From Myrica gale (taxonomy: Eukaryota > Streptophyta > Magnoliopsida > Fagales > Myricaceae), in the NCBI GenBank assembly GCA_963930655.1, contig OZ005609.1, forward strand, positions 17,619,001 through 17,683,000: a stretch of DNA of 64,000 bases. The letters run 5' to 3'. Positions 22,081 through 33,476 of the stretch are shown here, piece by piece. Under the pieces are notes generated by a model. That model worked only from the letters and a program-made list of their open reading frames with translations. It did no database searches and was not told the DNA's origin. A program made the position numbers and the translations under genes. Position 1 is the stretch's first letter; each line of letters starts with the position of its first letter.

Positions 22081-22089
22081 AAATTTAAA
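22081..22089. repeat. Target-site duplication AAATTTAAA, left copy
   Basis: Identical to 23912-23920. Confidence 0.92.
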
Positions 22090-22456
22090 GGGGTAAAGTC
22101 ATAGTTAGCCCTCTAACTATGACCAAATTTCAAATCGAGACCCTTAATTTTGAAACCCACAATTTAAGACCCATAAGTTTTAAAATATGTCAATGTTAGC
22201 CCCCCGTCTAAATCCTCCGTCAAATTGGACGGTTTTTCACCCACGTACGTTACACGTGCATATCTACTGTTGAAATGTCCATAATACCCTTATAAGTTAT
22301 TCACATAGACGACATTGCCCTTGTTGTGTTCTCTTCTAGATTCTCTACTGACAAATAGGACTTTCTTTTTAACTCTGTCCTTTCCCCGCTTGCTCAACGT
22401 CAACAGAACCGGGACTACGAGAACTTGGCCGTCTCTCCCTGCTCAAAAGCCTCCTC

Positions 22457-23095
22457 AATGACCTCAGCCTCGTAGTCACGGGAGACTTCAATTTCGTCAA
22501 GCTAGACGCTCAGTTCCGTGGACTGCATTCTTTTCTCTACGGCGAATCGATGGGCGGTGTGATTTGCCTCTTGATCCATTTTGCGGATCCTAAAGGGTTT
22601 GACGGCGCTGTTTTGGTCGCACCCATGTGTAAAATCTCGGACAATGTGAGACCCACATGGCCAATTCCGCAGGTTCTCTCGTTGGTTGCGAGATTCTTTC
22701 CCACTTTACCAATCGTTCCGACCGCGGATCTTTTGCACAAGTCCGTGAAGGTCGATGAGAAGAAGGTCGTAGCGGTGATGAATCTAGCTAGGTATCGGGG
22801 AAAACCAAGATTGGGGACAGTTCAGGAGCTATTGAGGGTTACCGACTACTTGAGTCAGAGGCTGCACCAAGTGAGCATTCCGTTCATTGTATTACATGGG
22901 AGTGCGGATCTTGTTACAGATCCGGCTGTTAGCAGAGCTTTGTATGAAGAGTCCAAGAGCGAGGACAAGACCATAAAGATTTACGGGGGGATGATGCATT
23001 CCATGCTGTTTGGCGAAATGGAAGAGAATATCGAAATTGTTCGTAATGATATATTGTCGTGGTTGAATGAAAAGTGCAAAGGAAGAGCCCAGTGA
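22457..23095 (+). pseudogene. Captured monoacylglycerol-lipase/caffeoylshikimate-esterase-like fragment
   Basis: The frame is open from 22457 to the TGA at 23093-23095, with an internal ATG at 22550 (MGGVICLLIHFADPKGFDGA). It reads FRGLHSFLYGESMGGVICLL (nucleophile serine in G-E-S-M-G), then PIPQVLSLVARFFPTLPIVP, RYRGKPRLGTVQELLRVTDY, IVLHGSADLVTDP (acid Asp) and MMHSMLFGEMEENIEIV (His). This is the C-terminal two thirds of the plant MAGL/CSE family. The N-terminal part of the fold is missing, so activity is doubtful, but the frame of more than 200 codons is undisturbed, implying a recent capture or retained constraint. It sits inside a Pack-MULE with a reversed RING fragment downstream. Confidence 0.85.
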
Positions 23096-23330
23096 ATGTG
23101 GGATGCGAAAATTTCTCCTACATTGTTGTTTTAGCAAACTAAAAAGATTCTTTTCGAATATACGAAGGAATTCATATGCATTTCGGAATAATAAGCCTGT
23201 ACTATGAGAGCTGTTAAATGTCTGATGAAGATATGTTGTTTAGACATTTCTACGACTGCTGCGAAAACCTGTATTCGGTCGCTTCAATCTGTGTGTCTTA
23301 CGACGTGTAGCTTGTGGCCTCTTTCTTTTT

Positions 23331-23685
23331 TCATGTCGCTTGTGCTAGTGCTAGTGCTAGTGCTACACAATGACTTTTGCCTATGTCGCATGAAAATGGA
23401 AACTTTTGTATCTCCTGCTGGACATTGTTCATCATTACTATCTCTCCATTGATTGATTTGTATTTGGAATTGGAGATTTCTGGAGCAACTGAGTCTCGGC
23501 AAAGCGGGCAAGTGGAGTGGGACTGGAACCACATGTCAATGCAATCAACATGGAACTGATTGCATTTGGGGAGCATCCTTGCTCAAGCTCAGAGAGGCAA
23601 ACGGCGCATTCCAACCATCTTTGAAGTCAGTTGAATTGAAAATCAGCACTGGAAGCGAGCGGAGGAGAGGGGAAGAGAGATTGGC
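23331..23685 (-). pseudogene. Captured ATL-type RING-H2 finger fragment
   Basis: On the minus strand [17 protein letters not shown] is followed, after a frameshift near 23575, by [20 protein letters not shown] and [10 protein letters not shown]. The C..C...C.H..H..C..C pattern with W before the last pair is that of ATL-family RING-H2 E3 ubiquitin ligases. The N-terminal membrane segment normal for ATL proteins is absent. The fragment is inside the Pack-MULE and broken, so it is a captured piece and not a gene. Confidence 0.85.
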
Positions 23686-23911
23686 CATATTAATCTTACA
23701 CTCACTAAGGGCATTTTGGACATTTCAACAGCAGATTATGCACATGTAATGCATATGGGTGAAAAACCGTCCAACTTGACGAAGGATTTAGACGGGGGGC
23801 TAACATTGACATATTCTAAAACTTATGGGTCTTAAATTGTGGGTTTCAAAATTAAGGGTCTCGATTTGAAATTTGGTCATAGTTAGGGGGCTAACTATGA
23901 CTTTACCCCAA

Positions 23912-23920
23912 ATTTAAACT
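23912..23920. repeat. Target-site duplication AAATTTAAA, right copy
   Basis: Identical to 22081-22089. Confidence 0.92.
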
Positions 23921-25152
23921 AAGAAACTCTTTAAGGCTATGTATGTTTTTTTTAAATGTTTTTTACAATGATAAAAAAATGAGATTTTTTTTAAGTGTTT
24001 GAGAGAATTTTGGAGCCCATAGAAAAGAGAATATGAAGTATGTTTGGAAAGAAGATTTTTGTGAGATGATTTTTTTATAAGTTTTCGTAACAGTTTTTTT
24101 AGTTTTTATGTTGTTTTTTACAAAAATTGAGGCTAATGATTCGACTAAATCTTTTATTGAGGACTGGAATATTTTGTGTGAAAAAATCATGTTTAAATGA
24201 GAAAAAAATTCAAATAAAAAAACAAATCATCAACCTAAGACGTCTCTTTGTCATGTTTTGTTTTTTAGAAGAAAAAAGAAAGAATAAATACATTTTTTAC
24301 CTGTCAACTTTAAGGAGTTTCACACAAAGCATCCTAAAAATGACAATAATGTCACTTGACCCACTTTGTATATCTTGAGGATTTTGTTGTCAATTCATTG
24401 TCGGGTATTATATTTAACCTCTGAGTGCAAAATGTCTAATATTGTTCGTTTGAAGGTGCAATGTGTCAAAGCAGATAGTTTAAAGCAAAAAAATTTTAAT
24501 ATATAGTAGTTAGAGGGTACAATAAGTTGAAACTAATAGTTTGAGGTGCATTTTGTCAATTGATGGGTGAAAAGAATATATTTTCCTGAAAAAACATCTC
24601 TCGTGTTCTTAAATGCTTCTTAACTGCTACAGTATTTCATCACAAAGGACGCAACAGGTCATAGGACAAGTTTATGCAAATCGTCACCAACGTAGCATAG
24701 AAAAATAATTTCTCACAATCTGCTTATATAAAAATCTCCTTGTAATATGTTTAAAGTCGGTAAATCAAAATTGGTTGTAATTGATTAAGCACTTGGCTAC
24801 TTCCTTCTAGTTTAATATGGGAAAGGAAGCTTAGCTTTTAAAATGTATATTATAGGATGCAGAGTCAGCTCACTCAGCTGCACTATCACGTCATTCAACA
24901 CATCAACGATTTGTTTCTTTCATTGTATCTTTACATAGTGTACAAGAAAAATAGAGAATAAATAGAGATCACTTTAGTCTTTGCATAGTTTGTTAGATAA
25001 GTCTTTTGTTGGTTAGTTATACATTGTACAATGCATACATTCTATCATTCAATTCAGTACACAAAATATTCCAAAATCTGTACATCGTCCTCTTCCTCTT
25101 GCCTTCTCTATAGCAAAACCTTCATTACAAAATCTTACATGGAATCAAAGTA

Positions 25153-25659
25153 GTGATGACCTCCAACAAAGAAGATGAAGTGGTTACTACTCCTCCCACC
25201 GACCGCTACTCAAATATGAATGATCCTTCGAATCCTTACCATATGAGAACTTCTACTAATCCAGGCATTGTGCTTGTTATAAAGTATCTCACCACTGAGA
25301 ACTATTCTACTTTGTCATGGTCTATGCAAAGAGCCATGTGTGCTAAGGAAAAAATTGGATTTATTAATGGAACATTGTCCATACCCTCTCTTGACAACTA
25401 TCTAATCGATTGTTGGGAGTGTTGCAACAATATGGTAGTGTCTTGATTGTAGAACTAAATTGGCATACTTCTAAGATCTAGCGTAGCATTTGTTGATGAT
25501 ATCATGAGCACCTACTATGGTAGGTTGAAAAAGTTTTGGGTTCAACTATCAATTTAGGACCCTTACCTGACTTTAGTTGTGGAAAGTCGCGTAGTCTTAT
25601 TGATAGATACCGACGTGATTGCATAATTCAATTTCTTATAGGATTACATGACTCTTACT
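25153..25659 (+). pseudogene. Copia A gag, copy (c), first part
   Basis: The frame MTSNKEDEVVTTPPTDRYSN reads on through YLTTENYSTLSWSMQRAMCA and IGFINGTLSIP, the typical copia gag start. After several lesions it reaches IQFLIGLHDSY at 25655, where copia B is inserted. The continuation lies at 40855. Confidence 0.75.
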
Positions 25660-27411
25660 TGTGAGTTTAATTAAAAATCCAAGAGGGGGGTGAATTGGGT
25701 TTTTCAAAAACTTATCACTTTTTCTATAAATATGCATATCTGAAAGCTACCACTCTTTAACAAATGAGAATGTTAATCTAAATGTGTCTAATGCTATGTC
25801 AAATATAAGCAATTAAAGATAAAGCATAAATCTCTACAAGTATGACTATGAAACGATTAATGAGAGAGATAGAATTAGAGAGACACACTGCAATTTTAGT
25901 TGGTTCGGCCAATGTGTCCACTGCTATTGACTTCTTTGGGCTTCCTTCACTATTCTCAAATAGCAAATACACCTTAGCTTCTCGGGTGCTAAGGAACCTT
26001 TACAAAGTGTTTTTCGAGCTTACACTTCAACTCTCTCTCACAAATCCTCACAACCTAGAGGATTTCTTCTACTCTCACAAGTAGGACCAAGTGTTTTCCC
26101 AACACTCAATTGTTTTACAAAGGATGGTTACAATGAAGGCTCTCTAAGCCGAATGAGCAAATGAGGCACAAAATGTATGGAATGGCTCTTTAAGCCAAAT
26201 TAGCAAATGAAAAGCTCAAATTGTATGGAATGGCTCTATAAGCCAAGTCAGCAAGTGGAAAGCTCAATAGAGTGCAAGAAGACAAGATTATCAAAGGAAA
26301 ACTAAAGTTTGGAAGGTGTGAGCACAAGCCTTTTTGGTTGGTGAGCTCTTTTTTCTTCTTCAAGGCACATTCTCTCTCTAGAAGTTAGGTCAAAGAGAAC
26401 TTGCAAGTGTGTTGTCAATGATGAAAAAGAGAATAAGATTTGACAGTGAAGCTTTGGTCTTGAACGAATCAGCAAGTGATTTCTTTGGATCTAGCTTTCT
26501 CTCTCTTTGGAAGGATAGATGTTGAATGATAATGCAAATCCTTCTTCTTCAAGAAATTTCTCTCCCTTTGAAGGCAAAGTCGTCAATGATGAGAAAGAGA
26601 AAAAGATTTGACCGTGAAGAGCTTCGGACTTGAAGGAATCAGCAAATGAATTTCTTTGGATCTTGGCTTTTTCTCTCTCTAGATATTGTGATTTTGATCG
26701 AGCATGTTTTTTCTCTCCCCATCTTGTTCTTCTTTTAGCCCTTAGGTCTTCAACGGTCATTAAGGGTCTTCTTGTAAAGTTTGAGCGTCGTTGGAGGTCA
26801 TTTGAGACTTTTTTGGACCACTTTGAACAATCTGGCGTTGTTCCAAGATTTCTGCAAATTCGCACTATGTGTCGACACATGGTCTTCTATGTGTAGACAC
26901 CATGTTTTCATTTCTAGGGAGACAGTGCAATGTGTCAACACATGGTCTTCAAAGTGTCGACACATTGAACACTTAGTCTGAAAATGCAGTCAACAGTTAA
27001 TTTTTGCATTTTGGAGTTGGGCTCTCGGGTGTAAGTGCAATATGTTGACACTTAGTTTTCAATGTGTCGACACCATGAATTCAGCATTCTGGAGCAAGTG
27101 CACTGTGTCGACATCATCACTCAATGTGTCAACACTTATAAGTGCTGGAGAGTTTTTCAACAACTTGAAAGTGTCCAATCCATTCCAAAACTTCGTTAAA
27201 CACCTACAATATGAAAAATTGATCTTATCAACTTATGTAATGGTGTTCAAGTGCACTTAGAAATATTTTAGTGAGTGAAACCTCAATCCATTGAAATATA
27301 AATTGGAAATTGTGGAGTGACAATGTAAAATCTAAAGTCTTCAAAACGTAGAAACTTTTGTTATCATCAAAATCAAATATGGTTTGTTTTCAAAACAACC
27401 TTAGGCTAACA
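25660..27411 (-). repeat. Copia B LTR (3' LTR in the sense direction), 1752 bp
   Basis: Aligns along its length with 39045-40849. It carries decayed copies of a TGTGTCGACACA palindrome (26868-27140), several as TGTCAACA. A small purine-rich stretch adjoins it at 27412-27425 on the minus strand. Confidence 0.9.
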
Positions 27412-27999
27412 ATCTTCATTTTTGATGATGACAAAACCATGTTAAAAATAGTAATTTGCTAACAAATAAAAAAGCTCCTCCTAAGAACAAGCATGAAAGA
27501 CTAGGATTTTACAAAAAATTTGCAAGAGTTTCCTTTGTAAATAGAGGTTTCCCAAAATTGAAAAACACAAGAACACTTATATAAACTTCCTCCAATCTTC
27601 TCAAACTTCAAAGGTTATCAACAGAACCAGAGACTTCAAATAGTGAGATTTTGAGAGTTAGGAATACTACCTTTGAAGCAAGTCTCACATTCCATGATGA
27701 AGTGCAAAGAGATGAGCACTTCTCAAATCCTTATAGATACCAATGAGATAATCAACAGATATGAGCATAAACAAATAATCCATTGGAGGCAAATAACCAG
27801 AGATAATCATTAGATAAAACAAGTCAAGTGTTTAGCAAACAAAATACGTATAGACATAGAGAGGACAAAATAAGATTAATACAAAATGAATGTCATCACT
27901 AAGAGCTAGGAAGTCAACATAATACTTATAAACTTCTCTCCACTTCTCCCCATAATTCTTCTAAGTTCTCCCCTTTGGCATCATCGAAAATAGGATAAG

Positions 28000-29323
28000 G
28001 GGAGGGCATGAGCAGTAGGCTATTTAGGTAGGAGTCTATGTAGTGGAGGTAAAAGGTTTGGATTTCTTGATAGGAGGAGGATACTCAATCTCAAATTTCT
28101 TTAGCCAGCCCATCCAAGTCGTGGAGAACCAATATGTCTATTTCATTACATGAGGTCAAATATTTCTATCAGCTTCCATATGCACCTCATCCTCAGCTGA
28201 TGATTTCACAAAAGAATGAAGATTAGCAGAAATAGTGGTGAACTCATCAACAATATTACGAATCAAATTACTAGCTACATGGATATTGTTGCTGACGTGA
28301 TGCATAAGACTCCTCATAACCTTATTAAGAGCCCCAAAACACTTTGTATGAACACCAAACAGCTTCTTGATATCTCAAATCCCATCTTCATACTGGTGGC
28401 ATTGTCCTCCATATAATGAGCCAAACTTTTCAGTTCCTTCTTGATTTCAGCAATAGAAGCCTCTTCCTCGTCATCATCTTTTTCCTCAGATTTTGAACCT
28501 CCATCACCTCCTTTCTAAGGTGTCACCACACCTTTCTTTACCCATTATCCATATCATTTTGAGCAAACCCTAATACCCGAAGGGTTTTCTTGTTGTATTC
28601 CATGGAGTCTTTGGATTTTTCTCTAACTTCCCAAGTTATATCAATCTCAAGAATATGAAATATAAAAATAAAAAGCATCCCATAAACACCTCCAAGAATG
28701 TGATGTATTCGAATTTTTCAGTTCTTGGTAATATGATATTACACACCATATGATGCAATAATCGTCTATGAACAATCAATTCACTGATAGTAGGTTTAAT
28801 AACCTCATTAAGGGTTGGATTATCCAATACAACCCTAAGAATGTCAATTGGCTCAATTTCAGACATAACCATCCACCCATAAGCATCAAAAAATTCTTTC
28901 AAATATTAGGAGCCGAGACCAAGGCATTAAGAGAGGGTACTGATATGTCTAAGGTCTTCCCTCTTACACAACTATTGGCATTCTCATATGTTGAAATTTG
29001 AAGGTTTGTATAAACTAACTTCACCAAATTTATATATAGCAATCCACCTTCAAGTTCACAAGAACACTTCATCCTTGAAACTCAACCATCTCTTTAAAAT
29101 CAAAAGCATTCTCACTAAACCATTGAAAATCAGCCCAAAGATCAGCAATCACTTTCCTATTCCAAAATCTTGAACACAAATTATTCTAACAAAGTCCTGA
29201 CCTGTAAATGTAAGCCTCTTGAGTAGGAGTGGGTTCCTCAAAGGTTTTCCCCTTCTTTCGTGCCTTAGAAGTGGCAAATGATGGCGTCTGATGAGAGGAG
29301 CGCTTGGGGCGACTGGAAGACAT
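28000..29323 (-). pseudogene. Copia B envelope-like/plant-transposon-domain ORF
   Basis: An ATG on the minus strand at 29323 starts MSSSRPKRSSHQTPSFATSK. After lesions the reading EIEPIDILRVVLDNPTLNEV, then ELIVHRRLLHHMVCNIILPR and FEYITFLEVFMGC matches the plant-transposon/envelope-like domain family. A Glu/Lys-rich tail follows around 28400. Its place between pol and the 3' LTR is the position of the envelope-like ORF in SIRE/Maximus-type copia elements. Numerous stops and shifts show it is dead. No evidence that it ever acted as an envelope; function of this family is unknown. Confidence 0.6.
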
Positions 29324-30045
29324 CTCGGCAGAGGCAGGGTTAGGAGATTAAAGGCTATCGACGATGGAGATTTTCTAGGAGAGTAGCAGGTAAATGGAAT
29401 TTGTGAGGGAGAGAGGATTTCGCGCCGTTTGGGAGAGAAGAGAGGTTCTGTGAGGGAAGAGAAGTAAAGTATTGACCCCTTTTGCCCTAAAAGAGCATAA
29501 ATATGACACGTGTGCCCCTTATTTTAAAAACAATGAACCCGAAATATGTCTCGACACATTGTCTTTATGTGTCGACACATTGAACATGTTCCCGAACATG
29601 GTTTTAAAAGAGCTCTCGGGCTTGAAGCCTATGTGTTGACACATTCATATATGGTGTCGACACATACTTCCTTAGTGAAAACAACCATGAAACCAGAAGT
29701 GTTGACACTTCTTTTACCAAGTGTTGACACATAGCACGGAAAAAGAGTATATACAATTTTTCACAAGGAACAAGTATGATTTTAGAGCGAAATGCTTAGA
29801 GAGCAATTTAAACAAAGATAAAAACATGTCCAATACAATCAACAACACAATTAATATCACAAATCAAGCATATATAACCAATTTAATCCAAAGGAAATCT
29901 CATTCCAATAAGATATTTGAAAATTCTTTTAATCACGAGAAAATGAGATTTCTTAGGACAAGATTGGAAACTAGCACACATACATACACTTAAACATTAT
30001 ATTATGTTTACTCATTGTAAAGTAAAGAAAAGATCCAATCATACC

Positions 30046-32093
30046 TCGATACCTTATGTGTTCAACGTCTTTACCTTTTTCATCATTTTCCATTTGGGTT
30101 GATGGACTCATTGGTGTACCCATCGGTTTTGAGTTGTCCATCCCAAATCTTTTGAGTAGGTCTCTTATATATTTGGCTTGGTTAATAAAAATTTCCTCAT
30201 GATATTGTTTAATCTAAAGCCCGAAAAGATAATTCACTTCTCCCATGAGGTTCATCTGTAATTCACCTTTCATGACTTGAGAAAATACTTCACAAAGAGA
30301 CTCATTAGTAGAACCAAAAATGATATCATATATTTGAGCAATAATCACATCATTTTCTTTCTCCTTAGTAAAGAGAGTGATATCGATCACAGCTCGTGAA
30401 AATCCATTTTCAATAAGGAAGGAACGTAACCGTTCATACCATGCTTGAGATGCTTGCTTCAAGCCATATAGTGCTTTTGTGAGCTTGAACACATGGTGTG
30501 GTAGCTTTTCCTATGACCTTGTTCTACACACATTTCCTCAAAAATATAACCATTAAGAGATACACATTTCACAACCATTTGAAATAATTTGAAATCATTC
30601 AAACATGCAAAGGTAAGCAACATACGAAAAGATTTTAATCTAGAAACAAGTGCGAAGGTCTCATCAAAATCAATTTTCTCTCTTAATTTTAACCATGGGC
30701 TACCAACCTTGCCTTGTTCCTTACCACATCCCTAGATACATCCATTTTGTTTTGAAAATCTCATTGAGTACTAATAACTGGATGATCTTGGAGTCTAGGA
30801 ACTAGATGTCATACCATATTTTTGTCAAACTATTTTACTTCATCATCCATGGCATGGATCTAACTTTTATCATCTTTTGCCTCAGAAATATTCTTTGGCT
30901 CAATTTGAGAAAGTAAGGCAAAATTACTAGCTTGATTATAAAATGAGTGAGTACTTACACCTTTCTCCACATTACCAAAGACTTGATCAATATGATGATT
31001 TCTGACAAACTTCCAGGCCTTTGGTAGATCGTTGTTGCTTTGAAGTGTTTCTTTTTCAAGGTCTTTTACATCTTGCTCTTGTGGATGAGAAACTTTCTTT
31101 TCTTCGCTTGTAGCTGGTTTCTCAACATATTTTTCCAAATCTACAACTTCATTGTAATCTCTTCTCATAGAAACATTAGATTCATCAAATACCACATGAA
31201 AAGATTCTTCAACAACTAGAGTATGTTTATGGAAAAATGATTAGCTTTATTAGAAGATGAATATCCAAGAAAGACATCTTTATCCACTTTTGCATCGAGC
31301 TTACCCAAATTTTCCTTGTTGTTGAACATAAAGAATTTACAACCGAAACATGGAAATAACAAATGTTAGGTTTTCTATCATTTCATAGCTCATAAGGAGT
31401 TTTCATATGAATTTTCCTAATCATGCAATGGTTCAAACATGACAAAACATTTTTCATTTTGAATTCACTTGCTAAGTTTTTCAAAAGCACGAAAAGCATC
31501 ATCTTTATGAGCTAGGAATAGAACTCATGTGAATCTACAGGAATCATCAACAACAACAGAGTCATAGCTTTTGCCACTCCAATTCAGTATTCGGGTTGGA
31601 CCAAATAAGTACATGTGTAAAAGTTGAATTGACCTAGAAGTGGAAACCACATTTTTGGGCTTAAAAGAGGTTTTGGTTTTGTTTGCCTTTTTGACAAGCT
31701 ACACAAAAATTTTGTCTTTCTCAAATGTAAGGTTAGGCAAACCGAAACAATATTCTTTTTGGCTATTTTTTAAATCAAGTTCATTTTTGCATGAGCAAGT
31801 CTTCTATGTCACAATCAACTATCCTTGTCATTTAGAGATGGAAGACATTTTATATTTTCTAAGGAAATGCTCTCTAAAAGAACAATATAAACATTTTCAA
31901 ATCTAGGTCCAATAAACAAGACTTTCTTGCTATCAATATTCTCAACAAGATATATTGATGATTAAAAAAAGACTAGGTTTCTCTTGTCACATAATTGACT
32001 AATACTCAAGAGATTATGCTTTAAACCATCAACAAGAAATACATTCTCAAATATGGGATTAGGATATATACCAATGATACCAACACCGTGTAT
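30046..32093 (-). pseudogene. Copia B integrase and reverse transcriptase remnants
   Basis: From 32093 on the minus strand IENV-type sequence leads to FLVDGLKHN-like and LLSISQLCDK-like text, the gag-pre-integrase region, then a heavily broken integrase, an open linker at 31195-30860 (SNVSMRRDYNEVVDLEKYVE), and reverse transcriptase with VFKLTKALYGLKQASQAWYE, FGSTNESLCEVFSQVMKGEL and GMDNSKPMGTPMSPS. The catalytic YVDD has lost residues (QIYDIIFGS), so the enzyme is inactive even apart from the stops. Family assignment as RVT_2 Ty1/copia is secure. Confidence 0.85.
32086..32093. repeat. hAT target-site duplication, left copy (CCGTGTAT)
   Basis: Matches CTGAGTAT at 37519-37526 at six of eight positions, as expected for an aged 8-bp hAT duplication. 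Confidence 0.65.
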
Positions 32094-32990
32094 TAGGGCT
32101 GCACAAAACGGGACCGGGGACCCGACCGGACCACAAAAGGGGACCGGACCGGATTGGTTATGTGGTTTTTAAAAAAAAAATCTGGTCCAAGCCGGATCGA
32201 ATTTAAAAACCAGTTATATCCGGTCCGGTCCGGTCCATACATTTTTAAGATCCGGACCGAACTGGATTGATAATAAATTTTTTTATTTTCTTAAAATAAT
32301 AAAGGGTAAGTCAAAACGTGCATTTTGACTTCCCCTTCAGTCCTTTACGCCTTAAGGCTAACTCCCTTCCCGAATCCCTTCCTTCCCCAGTTCCCTTTCC
32401 CGGCTTCCCCCTTCGGATTTCAGTCATGCCCTAAGCCCCCTTCCAGTTCCCAGTTCGTCAGTCCCCCTTCGAAATCATGCCAGCCACCCCCACGCCAGCG
32501 ACCAGCGGCACCTCCCTGAAGCCTCACTCCGGCAGTCCGCAGTCCACACCCGACAGCCGCACAACGCCTAGCCACATGCCCACACTCCACAGTGCCTAAC
32601 CCCGATAGACGACACCCCGAGACTCGAGTGCTCAGCAATCAGCAGGGACATTGAGGTTGTTGGTAGTGCTCACTCGATTTTTGAAATTTTGATGTTGTTG
32701 GTAGGTTTTGGAATGTTTCAGTTCGTTAGGGAAGTTATTTCCAGTTTAGTTTGAAATTTTGAGGTTGTTGGTAGATTTTTGAAAATTTGAGGTTGTTTCA
32801 GTTCGTTACGAAAGATATTTGTATTTGATTTTGGTGCCTATTTGCTTGAGAATGTCTTTGTGACGGAGAAATTTGTTGGATCTTGTGTAATGGTTTATCT
32901 GGGCTGGGTAGTGATGCTTCAAAAATAATTGGAAAATGCCGCACTTGTGATGATAGGGAGGCTTAAATGGATTTTGTCAAATGCTGGCAG

Positions 32991-33140
32991 CAAATTGTTA
33001 AAATGAGGCTCAATTTTTCATTTTGTTGCATTTTGTCATGGATAGCAAATTGTTAAAATGAGGCTCAATTTTTCATTTTGTTGCATTTTGTCATGGATAG
33101 CAAATTTGTTAAAATGAGGCTTAATTTTGTATTTTTGTCG
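32991..33140. repeat. 55-bp tandem repeat, about 2.7 copies, in hAT 5' region
   Basis: The unit begins CAAATTGTTAAAATGAGGCT and includes TTTTGTTGCATTTTGTC; two copies are nearly identical and a third is partial. It lies upstream of the transposase start. Confidence 0.85.
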
Positions 33141-33476
33141 TGTTTAGTGGGTGAGAGAATGAGCTTGAAACTGATTTAGAGCATCAAGTGCCTGTCTGTG
33201 AGTTTAGACAGCTCTTACGAAAGCTAATTTGAAGTTGGTAAGACTAATTTAGAGTCCTGCAATTTGCATACAATACATTGGCATACGCTTTTTTGTTTAC
33301 ATCTGAACAGTCATGTTAATCATGGAACTCTAGTTATAGCTGCAAGAGAGTTTTTTTTTGTAATCAAGCATTAATGTCTTCTTGTTTGTTTGTTTGTTTG
33401 AAATTGGTCTAAGGTAATGCCATGTTTCAAAATGTGCGTATTCACTTCAATATTTTATTGGCAGCTTTGTATCACT

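Larger units (their letters stand above)
22090..23911. mobile_element. Chimeric Pack-MULE with esterase and RING-H2 fragments
   Basis: Inverted repeats of about 210 bp begin GGGGTAAAGTCATAGTTAGC at 22090 and mirror at 23911; a perfect 9-bp duplication AAATTTAAA flanks the element. The interior joins two captured host-gene fragments in opposite orientations: an alpha/beta-hydrolase (22420-23095, plus) and a RING-H2 protein (about 23330-23680, minus). No transposase. The terminal repeat resembles that of the element at 12844, suggesting related families. Confidence 0.93.
16640..25659 (+). repeat. Tandem array of copia A 5' ends, interrupted by three insertions
   Basis: A block containing CATCCTAAAAATGACAATAA, ACTTGACCCACTTTG and TTGAGGATTTTGTTGTC recurs at about 16800, 18240, 20990 and 24320. 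In three copies it is followed by an LTR-like stretch with CACAACAGGTCATAGG or variants, ATAGCATAGAAAAATAATTT, AAAACCTTCATTACAAAATC and TTACA, then a primer-binding-site-like TGGTATCAGAGC (best copy at 21810), then the first codons of copia gag at 20320, 21827 and 25153. Unequal recombination between copies is the simplest origin. Confidence 0.8.
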
